DNA of 10,375 nucleotides from Fidelibacterota bacterium (lineage in GTDB: Bacteria; Fidelibacterota; Fidelibacteria; Fidelibacterales; Fidelibacteraceae). This document shows, piece by piece, positions 1 to 5,140 of this stretch. Positions within the stretch are counted from its first letter, which is position 1. Each line of letters starts with the position of its first letter. The translations under genes were made by a program, and so were the position numbers. The stretch lies in the NCBI GenBank assembly GCA_029931905.1, contig JAOZRH010000067.1, positions 1-10,375 on the forward strand. The letters are read 5' to 3'. The notes below the pieces were generated by a model. It searched no databases and was not told the DNA's origin. It saw nothing but the letters and a program-made list of their open reading frames with translations.

Positions 1-5
1 TTTTT

Positions 6-24
6 CTATGGGTTTCACCCATAG
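6..24. repeat. Short perfect palindrome (8-bp stem, TTC loop)
   Basis: CTATGGGT (6-13) and ACCCATAG (17-24) are perfect inverted repeats around a 3-base TTC loop. A second small palindrome, also with a TTC loop, follows at 37-51. The pair sits at the far end of an intergenic stretch and encodes nothing visible. It resembles the short paired palindromes (REP-like elements) scattered between genes in many Bacteroidota-related genomes. That resemblance is from memory and was not searched. It has no T-run on the minus strand and a T-run (1-5) on the wrong side for a plus-strand terminator. It could end a minus-strand transcript only weakly. Confidence 0.6.
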
Positions 25-36
25 TTATTAGAATTT

Positions 37-51
37 TACTGCTTCGCAGTA
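37..51. repeat. Second short palindrome (6-bp stem, TTC loop)
   Basis: TACTGC (37-42) pairs with GCAGTA (46-51) around TTC (43-45). It lies 12 bases after the first palindrome and has the same loop, so the two look like parts of one composite element. No coding sequence overlaps it. Confidence 0.55.
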
Positions 52-86
52 TTTGTCCTATATTTATTTTCAATTTTTAATTCTTT

Positions 87-126
87 CTTTGCGACCTTAG
101 TGAATTCTTTGTGTCCTTCGTGGTTA
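87..126. repeat. Two degenerate 20-base direct repeats (CTTTGYG-CCTT-GTG type)
   Basis: Positions 87-106 and 107-126 match at about 14 of 20 bases, both starting CTTTG and sharing CCTT and GTG. On the other strand the element contains ACCACGAAGGACACAAAG. Imperfect strings of this kind are common between genes in many unrelated environmental bacteria (recalled, not searched). It is non-coding and lies in the tail behind the terminated LTxxQ gene. Confidence 0.6.
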
Positions 127-130
127 AATA

Positions 131-158
131 TTCGTAATTTGTAATTCCTAATTCCTAA
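131..158. repeat. Four heptamer repeats (TTCGTAA/TTTGTAA/TTCCTAA x2)
   Basis: Four consecutive 7-base units, TTCGTAA, TTTGTAA, TTCCTAA and TTCCTAA, fill 131-158. With the palindromes and the 20-base repeats they make 1-158 a patchwork of simple intergenic repeats directly beyond the terminator at 159-199. They are too short and lack the spacers needed for a CRISPR array. Confidence 0.6.
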
Positions 159-199
159 TTAAAAAAAAACTCCCAAAGTCATTATAACTTCAGGAGTTT
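159..199 (-). terminator. Rho-independent terminator behind the LTxxQ gene
   Basis: On the minus strand AAACTCCTGAAGT (199-187) pairs with ACTTTGGGAGTTT (179-167). This gives a 13-base-pair stem with two G-U pairs and a 7-base loop, followed by a run of T (166-159). It starts 27 bases after the stop codon of the LTxxQ gene ending at 226. It is the clearest terminator in the window and marks the end of the minus-strand envelope locus. Confidence 0.88.
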
Positions 200-225
200 C
201 TTTTAAAGGGGATTTTCTTTATTTT

Positions 226-684
226 TTATCTGCTTCTTCTATGGCTACGACCATTATGTTTGTTAGAACGATTATTCATAGTACTCATTTTTTTGTAAAT
301 TTCCTCACCAACAACCTTACGAACTTTTATTTGGTGATCAATTCTCAAATCAGCCATTTTCGATTGAACTTTTGCTATTGAATTTTGTTTTGCATCTATA
401 GATTTTCTTGTTTTTCCATCTGCAATTAATTCTTTCAATTCAATTCTGTTAACTTTTAAATCTGCTCTTAGTGTAATCATATCCTTTTGATGTTCATTTC
501 TCAATTCCTGCAATTGACTCATTTGTACTTCTGTTAAACCAAGTTGTTCTAATCTGTTCCCTGCATTTTGTCCCATCATAGGACGACATTTGTCATTTTT
601 TGTTTGACTTTTTCCCATTCTTGGTTGAGCAAACATAAATCCAGCTAACATTAGTACCATTGTGATTGTGATTAATTTCTTCAT
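226..684 (-). CDS. Exported LTxxQ (Spy/CpxP-like) periplasmic protein
   Basis: A 152-residue protein with an N-terminal signal peptide (residues 1-20, ending MFAQ), then a charged, almost fully helical body. LTEVQ at 50-54 fits the LTxxQ motif of the Spy/CpxP/ZraP/CnrX group. These are small periplasmic helical proteins that act as chaperones, metal binders or stress sensors. The second motif usual in the family is degenerate (VGEEIYKKM, about 125-133). The last 15 residues are basic and carry two histidines, which could bind metal or membrane (inference). The start is supported by AAAAGGAG at 698-691, six bases before the ATG. An ECF-type promoter site lies at 773-743, so the gene is probably induced by the sigma factor encoded at 5002-4532. 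It is terminated at 199-159. It differs from the other LTxxQ protein in this window (4010-3492), so the locus contains two. Family assignment is good; the ligand is unknown. Confidence 0.8.
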   Translation of the reverse strand: MKKLITITMVLMLAGFMFAQPRMGKSQTKNDKCRPMMGQNAGNRLEQLGLTEVQMSQLQELRNEHQKDMITLRADLKVNRIELKELIADGKTRKSIDAKQNSIAKVQSKMADLRIDHQIKVRKVVGEEIYKKMSTMNNRSNKHNGRSHRRSR

Positions 685-742
685 TTTCTTCTCCTTTTGT
701 TAAGTTTCCTTTTTCAATTATTTTTTCGTTCTCATTAACTTT

Positions 743-773
743 GACACAGAGTTTTGAAAAAGGTTAACAAATT
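743..773 (-). promoter_or_regulatory. Predicted ECF sigma promoter, site A (before LTxxQ gene)
   Basis: On the minus strand AATTTGTTAAC (773-763) is followed after 14 bases by TGTGTC (748-743), leaving 17 bases between AAC and GTC. This is the usual geometry of ECF promoters (an AAC-containing -35 and a GTC-containing -10). The same pair occurs at 2572-2543 and 5065-5035. The site begins five bases beyond the barrel gene's stop codon, and the predicted RNA start near 735 gives a leader of about 50 bases. Confidence 0.6.
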
Positions 774-777
774 CAAT

Positions 778-2502
778 TTACAAATAAAAATAAGTGCTAA
801 ACCTTATATTCCAACTATCCCTTGAAGAAGATGTTTCATATTTTTTAATTATATTATCATTATCAATTATATAATAAGGGCGATCAAAATACTTGTCATA
901 ACTGTAATTTATTCCTAAAAACAAATAAAAACTTGGTGTAATATAATATCTTCCAGATACTCCAATATTTGATCTTAATGAATAATAATTATAATTTAAT
1001 CTTTCATCAAATTTATATTCTTTATTATATAGTTCTAATTGTTGATCAAAATTTAAAACAGTTCTACTATTTAAAAAATATTGAAATTGATTATAATATG
1101 AGCCATAATTCTGTCTTATTAAACGAGATTCTCCACTTATATCGCGAGTTAAAGTACTGTCATAATCTTCCGAATCATCGTAAGTTAACAATTTGTAATT
1201 CTTCTCATCATAAAATATAGATTCAAAAGTTAGATTAGAAATATAATGGAAATGCCAACCAAAAGGTTTTCCATAAGTAACAAATCCTTTTATAGAATAA
1301 TTATAGTCCCCATAAGCCCTAACATCAATTCGTTTATCATATTCATCGGTAGTTGTATCTATTGATACTGGAGTCATCAATGAATCATATAAGGTTACAA
1401 TTCTCATGTCCCCTAAATCAATATATTCATATAAAGAATTATTTTCGTTATATCCACCACCAATCTTTATCCCACCATAAATACCAAAAGGTCTATTGAA
1501 ATTTGGTGCATTATTACTAATACTTATTCCATTGATTATGTTGTCAGTTGAAAAATTTGCAGAACTGTAATTATATATATCATCTATAGTAAGTATTGGC
1601 AATACAGAATCTTCAATAATATTATTACCAACTAAAAAGTCAATAATTGTTTTTAATTGTTTCTTTCTCTTTTCACGACTATCTTGATAATATCTGTTTT
1701 TCTCAGCATAGATGATTTTTGCAAGTTGTTCAATTTGTGAATTAGTTGGTTTCTTTTTTAATAATTTTTCTTTTTCTAATTCATCGACTAATTCCATTGC
1801 AATTGCAGAATATTGACCTTCATACAATCTGCCAAATATTGGACCAGTATAATATTTTAAATTAATTGTATTTCTCTTTTCATTATTTTTATTCTCGCTA
1901 CTATACTTATCTTCTCGTTTAATTATATTTGTCAAATAATATTCTGAATTCCTGATTCCATTAGATTTATCCTCATCTTTATAATAGTTAACATAAATAT
2001 TAAATTGTAATTCGTTTGATATTCCAATATTTTTTGTAAAATAATGATTAAAATTATTCATAGAATATAAATTAATATCATATTGTTTATAAATTCCTTC
2101 GGACTCATAATAACTGTCATATATAACATTGCTATTGAAATCTCTACTTTCTGTGACTCTTTTTCCATTTGTTATATTACTATTTACATATGAAATTGAA
2201 TAAAATGAATTATTTTTACTTTCTCTTTTAATTCTGTATTCTAAATACACATCGAATTGGACTGCAGTATTATCATTTTTATTAAATATTGACACATAAT
2301 CGCCCAAAATACTATCAGGTACTCCAGAATAATCATATTCATCTTTATTACAATCACCATATACAGATGAACCTGTTCTAAAATACAACCGACTCTCTCT
2401 AATATCAGTTGGCTTAAAATCCGTTATTGAATATTTAATTTGTCCATTTAAAGTAATTGTAACCAATAATAACCCAATTATAACAAAAAATAATCTCTTC
2501 AT
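778..2502 (-). CDS. Putative outer-membrane beta-barrel protein, uncharacterised
   Basis: A 574-residue protein with a signal peptide (residues 1-20, ending LNGQ). Most of it is rich in Tyr, Asn, Ser, Asp and alternating aromatic residues, in the pattern of amphipathic beta strands. It ends RFSTYFYL, a hydrophobic/aromatic C-terminal strand as expected for an outer-membrane barrel. The barrel-like parts (about 80-220 and 335-574) are separated by a charged helical insert (about 228-312, with a REKRKKQLK segment). I recognise no named family. The location and fold are inferred from composition. The start is supported by AAGGAG at 2514-2509, six bases before the ATG. An ECF-type promoter lies at 2572-2543. 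No hairpin separates it from the LTxxQ gene 93 bases downstream, so read-through is possible. A decayed copy of its final codons lies upstream at 2577-2612. It could be a sigma-regulated porin, a stress-induced barrel or a barrel being monitored by the stress system; nothing here decides. Confidence 0.7.
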   Translation of the reverse strand: MKRLFFVIIGLLLVTITLNGQIKYSITDFKPTDIRESRLYFRTGSSVYGDCNKDEYDYSGVPDSILGDYVSIFNKNDNTAVQFDVYLEYRIKRESKNNSFYSISYVNSNITNGKRVTESRDFNSNVIYDSYYESEGIYKQYDINLYSMNNFNHYFTKNIGISNELQFNIYVNYYKDEDKSNGIRNSEYYLTNIIKREDKYSSENKNNEKRNTINLKYYTGPIFGRLYEGQYSAIAMELVDELEKEKLLKKKPTNSQIEQLAKIIYAEKNRYYQDSREKRKKQLKTIIDFLVGNNIIEDSVLPILTIDDIYNYSSANFSTDNIINGISISNNAPNFNRPFGIYGGIKIGGGYNENNSLYEYIDLGDMRIVTLYDSLMTPVSIDTTTDEYDKRIDVRAYGDYNYSIKGFVTYGKPFGWHFHYISNLTFESIFYDEKNYKLLTYDDSEDYDSTLTRDISGESRLIRQNYGSYYNQFQYFLNSRTVLNFDQQLELYNKEYKFDERLNYNYYSLRSNIGVSGRYYITPSFYLFLGINYSYDKYFDRPYYIIDNDNIIKKYETSSSRDSWNIRFSTYFYL

Positions 2503-2542
2503 TTCTTTCTCCTTTTATTTGTATCCTTTCTACCTATATTTT

Positions 2543-2572
2543 GATACAAGACTTTAAAGAAGTTAGCAAATT
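2543..2572 (-). promoter_or_regulatory. Predicted ECF sigma promoter, site B (before barrel gene)
   Basis: AATTTGCTAAC (2572-2562) is followed after 13 bases by TGTATC (2548-2543) on the minus strand. That is one base shorter than sites A and C, with A instead of G in the fourth base of the -10. The predicted RNA start near 2535 leaves a leader of about 33 bases containing the barrel gene's AAGGAG. It begins five bases past the stop codon of the decayed barrel tail, exactly as site A sits behind the intact barrel gene. Confidence 0.55.
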
Positions 2573-2576
2573 ATAT

Positions 2577-2612
2577 CTACAAATACAAATAAATTCTAAA
2601 CCCTACATTCTA
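2577..2612 (-). pseudogene. Decayed C-terminal tail of a second barrel gene
   Basis: Read on the minus strand, 2612-2577 gives stop-NVGFRIYLYL-stop. The barrel gene ends WNIRFSTYFYL-stop, so the Trp codon TGG is aligned with TAG and seven later positions are identical or similar. The DNA of 2580-2618 matches 781-819 at about 32 of 39 bases by eye. Similarity continues at a lower level through the adjacent ECF promoter (2541-2579 against 741-780). The simplest reading is that a tandem paralogue was deleted, leaving its tail and the promoter of the next gene. Nothing upstream of 2612 looks like the rest of the gene; the operon terminator starts there instead. Confidence 0.6.
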
Positions 2613-2617
2613 ACTAA

Positions 2618-2665
2618 ATAAAAAAAAGCATTTATCCCATTTGATTAATATTGAACAATGCTTTT
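2618..2665 (-). terminator. Probable terminator of the sigma-factor operon
   Basis: On the minus strand AAAAGCATT (2665-2657) pairs perfectly with AATGCTTTT (2632-2624), with a 24-base loop, and the stem runs directly into further T residues (to 2620). It starts 31 bases after the lipoprotein stop codon and separates the sigma operon from the barrel gene. The long loop makes it weaker-looking than the terminator at 159-199. Confidence 0.65.
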
Positions 2666-2695
2666 CTATTATATTTTTAATAAATATTTATATAA

Positions 2696-3502
2696 TTAAT
2701 TTTCACTTAAATCAACAGATAACCAAATTTTGATTGGTTCTGACAAGTTAGAATATTCTTGAAAATTACCACTCATTTTTCCACTTGGTCGGCCACCTCC
2801 GCCTTTCATTCCACCGCCTGATCGTCCACCTCCACCTTTCATTCCTCCACCTGAGCGACCACCTTGTCCTTGATTCTGCCTATTATTCATTTCCATACTT
2901 CCAGATTCTATACCTAATACAAATATGTCGTTACTCTGTTTTTCATCAATAAATATTTTATCTTTGGGAATAGTTGCTAAATAATTTAATTGATTAAATT
3001 TACCAAAAGTAATTTTAGCCATTATATCCGATTTTTCTAATTCAGGATTCAATATTGTTTTGCTATTTTCCCCATTCATACCAATTAATAAAATATTTTT
3101 ATCGAACATTTCAAATTTAGCGTGTAATTGCTCTATTCTCTGTTCTTCTCTATTAAATGAATCCTTATCTCTCATTTTTCGAACCTGTTGATTCTTGAAA
3201 TTTTGTTTCTGTGGAAATGTTATTCCTTTATTTTTTTTCTTTTTTACATCTTGATTTATCCAAAGTGTTAATCCCATTTCAAGAATTTTAACTTGTGAAT
3301 AAAAATCTGTTGTTTTAATATTAACATATATATTTTGTTCGTCATCAAAAATATCGTATAAAAGTTTACTATCTTCATCATAATATTTTAATTCAAAGAT
3401 ATCATTTTTATTGTTGATTTTTGTAGCTTGATAAATTGGTAACTTAGCGCAAGATACTGCTAAAAAAGCGATAAAAACTACTACAATTATTTTATTGTTC
3501 AT
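2696..3502 (-). CDS. Glycine-rich lipoprotein, last gene of the sigma operon
   Basis: A 268-residue lipoprotein. The ATG at 3502 is preferred over the in-frame ATG at 3523 because it places a short basic start before a hydrophobic stretch and a lipobox (LAVSC, Cys18), giving a proper lipoprotein signal. It overlaps the preceding gene's end by 11 bases, implying translational coupling; no strong ribosome site is visible. Residues about 20-205 are a mixed alpha/beta region of no family I recognise, with a Lys-rich loop (KKKKNKG). Residues 216-237 are two exact copies of an 11-residue Arg/Ser/Gly/Met/Lys unit within a longer Gly/Arg/Met-rich linker, followed by a short strand-like C-terminus. 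Linkage to the sigma/anti-sigma/LTxxQ genes suggests an envelope partner, perhaps a sensor or binding protein that reaches from the membrane. Function is unknown. Confidence 0.75.
   Translation of the reverse strand: MNNKIIVVVFIAFLAVSCAKLPIYQATKINNKNDIFELKYYDEDSKLLYDIFDDEQNIYVNIKTTDFYSQVKILEMGLTLWINQDVKKKKNKGITFPQKQNFKNQQVRKMRDKDSFNREEQRIEQLHAKFEMFDKNILLIGMNGENSKTILNPELEKSDIMAKITFGKFNQLNYLATIPKDKIFIDEKQSNDIFVLGIESGSMEMNNRQNQGQGGRSGGGMKGGGGRSGGGMKGGGGRPSGKMSGNFQEYSNLSEPIKIWLSVDLSEN
2792..2857 (-). repeat. Two 33-base in-frame repeats encoding RSGGGMKGGGG
   Basis: Units 2825-2857 and 2792-2824 encode the same 11 residues, but their DNA differs at several third positions. The repeat is therefore not a very recent duplication and its protein sequence seems to have been kept. 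A partial third copy (GGQGQ, RPSG) flanks each side. The segment is much richer in G and C than its surroundings because of the Gly codons. Confidence 0.8.
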
Positions 3503-4010
3503 GGCGACCACCACACCAACCAAGTGTTAATTCCCCATTCCTTTCATATGGAATTTTATATCTATCTGGGTTGATAAGATTACCCGTATCTTTATGTTTT
3601 AAATGTTGTCTCAAACCACGCCTAAATTTTCGATCAAAAAATAAATATCTAACAATTTGTTCTGGTTTTAATACATTTTCCAAATTATTTATAAACTTAT
3701 ATTTTTCATTTAATTTTTCAGTTTCAAGTTTTAATAATCTATTTTTAATTTTTTTATACTCATTTCTATTAATTGTTTTTTTTGAATCTACTTGTCTGTC
3801 CAAATCGGATATTTTTTCATCAATATTGTGAATTCTCATTATATGTGATCTTAACATTGGAAAAAAGCTCTGTGATTGTTTGGGAGTAAGTTCAAGAATT
3901 TTTGTCATTTGATAAACTCGATAATTTTCCATAGCGGAATTCTTGTCACGATTTCCTTGTGCTAAAATTATATTAGCAACTAACAATAAAATTAATATAA
4001 TTTTTTTCAT
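3492..4010 (-). CDS. Exported LTxxQ-type sensor-like protein of the sigma operon
   Basis: A 172-residue protein with a signal peptide (residues 1-18, ending ILAQ) and a helical, highly charged body. LTPKQ at 41-45 and LKPEQ at 114-118 form the paired LTxxQ signatures of the Spy/CpxP/CnrX fold, with a long Lys/Glu-rich helix (about 62-112) between them. A basic helix FFDRKFRRGLRQHLKHK follows at about 124-140. The C-terminus (GWCGGRHEQ) contains a lone Cys and His. Proteins of this type next to ECF sigma genes are often labelled sensors of ECF sigma factors. In CnrYXH the LTxxQ-fold protein CnrX binds metal and controls release of the sigma factor by the anti-sigma factor. The start is backed by TAAGGAG at 4025-4019, eight bases before the ATG. 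It lies 18 bases after the anti-sigma gene and overlaps the lipoprotein start. A sensor role is inferred from context. Confidence 0.78.
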   Translation of the reverse strand: MKKIILILLLVANIILAQGNRDKNSAMENYRVYQMTKILELTPKQSQSFFPMLRSHIMRIHNIDEKISDLDRQVDSKKTINRNEYKKIKNRLLKLETEKLNEKYKFINNLENVLKPEQIVRYLFFDRKFRRGLRQHLKHKDTGNLINPDRYKIPYERNGELTLGWCGGRHEQ

Positions 4011-4028
4011 AATATATTCTCCTTACAC

Positions 4029-4523
4029 TTAATTTTTGTTTTTATTATCTATTTGAGGGAATTCTTCTATAATTTCATCTAAATTATTTATTGATTCAGA
4101 TGAAATCAAATAATCTAATATCTCCTCATCAGAAAGTTCAAATTCAATAACAGCATCAGATTCGGTATAAGCAGTAGTATTTGCATCTGAAACCCCATAA
4201 TAAAAATCCATATTATCTTTTTGCTGAAAAATAATGGTCGAAATTAGAGAAATAATTATAACAGCCGCAACAGATGTTATAATTTTCATTCTATTTGCAA
4301 ATTTTTGTCGCTCAATCTTGCCTATGATAATTTGTTGATTTTGACGACTAATAATAGAAGGAATTGGATCGTTCATCTCATTAATAGATGATGAAATAAT
4401 TTTAAAAACATCAAACTCACTTTTACAATTTTCACAATTATTAATGTGTTCCATTTCTTTTGAATACTTTTTTGGTTCTCTAACAATTTCTGGAAAATTT
4501 AATTGCACTTCTTTACAATTCAT
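4029..4523 (-). CDS. Membrane anti-sigma factor with zinc-finger (ZAS) motif
   Basis: A 164-residue single-pass membrane protein. His26, Cys30 and Cys33 form the H-x3-C-x2-C motif of zinc-binding anti-sigma (ZAS) domains, with an additional Cys3. A hydrophobic segment at about 81-99 spans the membrane, followed by an acidic extracytoplasmic part (103-164) rich in Asp, Glu and Ser. This is the expected layout: a cytoplasmic N-terminal domain holds the sigma factor and an outer domain receives the stress signal. It starts eight bases after the sigma gene, and the ribosome site (AGGT, 4533-4530) overlaps the sigma stop codon, so the two are co-translated at linked levels. The next gene, an LTxxQ protein, is the likely periplasmic partner of the acidic tail. 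No protease site is identifiable by eye. Confidence in the family is high; the signal is unknown. Confidence 0.85.
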   Translation of the reverse strand: MNCKEVQLNFPEIVREPKKYSKEMEHINNCENCKSEFDVFKIISSSINEMNDPIPSIISRQNQQIIIGKIERQKFANRMKIITSVAAVIIISLISTIIFQQKDNMDFYYGVSDANTTAYTESDAVIEFELSDEEILDYLISSESINNLDEIIEEFPQIDNKNKN

Positions 4524-4531
4524 AATATTAC

Positions 4532-5002
4532 CTATTTTTTTACAATTTTTTTTATTTTTTCTACAGCTCTGTGATATGCTACTTTTACAGTGCTCTCACT
4601 TGTGTTCAATATTTGAGCAACTTGCTTAATTTTTAAATTATTATATATTCTCAAAACAATCACACTTTTTTCTGTTGGAGACAATTCCAACAACCATTTT
4701 TTGTCAAAACTCTGAAGTTTGGTTTCATTTTCTTGTGGTTTTTCATTTTCTAACAACTCATTCCAATTATTCGTCTTATTTCTATTCACAAAATTTAGGG
4801 CAGTATTTATCGCAATTCTATTAACCCAAGTATATAATGAGGAATCACCTTTAAATTCATTATGTTTTTTATATGCTTTAATAAATGTATCTTGTACACA
4901 ATCCAAAGCATCATCAACATTCCCTACAATTTTAATAATCGTATAATAAATTCTGTCGTGATATTCGCTAACGAATTTGTTAAAATCTTTTTTTTTAACC
5001 AT
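4532..5002 (-). CDS. ECF-type RNA polymerase sigma factor
   Basis: A 156-residue group IV sigma factor. Region 2 spans about residues 8-72, with a DALDCVQDTFIKAY segment and FKGDSSLYTWVNRIAINTAL, the typical core- and -10-binding region. Region 4 spans about 107-152 (LSPTEKSVIVLR, then the helix-turn-helix VAQILNTSESTVKVAYHRA) and reads the -35. The region between (about 73-105) is short, so there is no region 3, as expected. The length is normal to slightly short for the family. It heads a four-gene operon with its anti-sigma factor and carries an ECF-type site upstream (5065-5035), so it probably activates itself. The only good ribosome site (GGAGG, 5023-5019) lies 16 bases from the ATG, but an in-frame stop at 5017-5015 rules out an earlier start. 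Low translation may therefore be built in (inference). Confidence 0.92.
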   Translation of the reverse strand: MVKKKDFNKFVSEYHDRIYYTIIKIVGNVDDALDCVQDTFIKAYKKHNEFKGDSSLYTWVNRIAINTALNFVNRNKTNNWNELLENEKPQENETKLQSFDKKWLLELSPTEKSVIVLRIYNNLKIKQVAQILNTSESTVKVAYHRAVEKIKKIVKK

Positions 5003-5018
5003 TAATGAACTTTTTCAG

Positions 5019-5023
5019 CCTCC
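5019..5023 (-). promoter_or_regulatory. Distant ribosome binding site of the sigma gene
   Basis: GGAGG on the minus strand lies 16 bases before the sigma factor's ATG, roughly twice the spacing at other genes here (six to nine bases). The predicted ECF promoter would start RNA near 5027, leaving only about 25 bases of leader with the site at its very 5' end. No in-frame start codon lies between the in-frame stop (5017-5015) and the ATG. Confidence 0.4.
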
Positions 5024-5034
5024 TCAGCTATTCA

Positions 5035-5065
5035 GACACAACAATTATTTAAAAGTTAGCAAATT
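5035..5065 (-). promoter_or_regulatory. Predicted ECF sigma promoter, site C (before sigma operon)
   Basis: AATTTGCTAAC (5065-5055) is followed after 14 bases by TGTGTC (5040-5035), the same spacing and -10 as site A. It stands 33 bases before the sigma gene's ATG, which implies positive autoregulation. The region upstream (5066-5140) is A+T-only-like sequence shared with the divergent prenol kinase gene, for which I see no convincing promoter. Confidence 0.65.
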
Positions 5066-5140
5066 TTTTCTTATTTTCTAACAATTTTTTCATTAAATTT
5101 GAATTAATGAAAAAATATAAAAATAATAATAAAGGTAAAT

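Noticed and set aside
87..158. CRISPR array
   Set aside because: The units are degenerate, 7 or 20 bases long and directly abutting, with no spacers and no cas genes nearby.
446..475. GTTAAC box inside the second LTxxQ gene
   Set aside because: The 17-base spacing leads to GTG, not GTC, and no gene follows on that strand.
969..1220. Open frame on the plus strand inside the barrel gene
   Set aside because: It lies opposite the barrel gene, has no ribosome site, and its product looks like reverse-strand noise from AT-rich coding DNA.
3503..3523. Upstream in-frame ATG at 3523 as start of the lipoprotein
   Set aside because: It would put seven extra residues before the signal sequence; the start at 3502 gives a standard lipoprotein signal with Cys at 18.
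3571..3831. Plus-strand open frames opposite the LTxxQ and anti-sigma/sigma genes (also 4444-4629 and 4719-4946)
   Set aside because: They are shadows of minus-strand genes with clear motifs, and have no start signals of their own.
5074..5105. Possible fourth ECF promoter on the plus strand before the prenol kinase (TTTTCTAAC)
   Set aside because: There is no GTC at the expected distance and the preceding AATTTG is missing.
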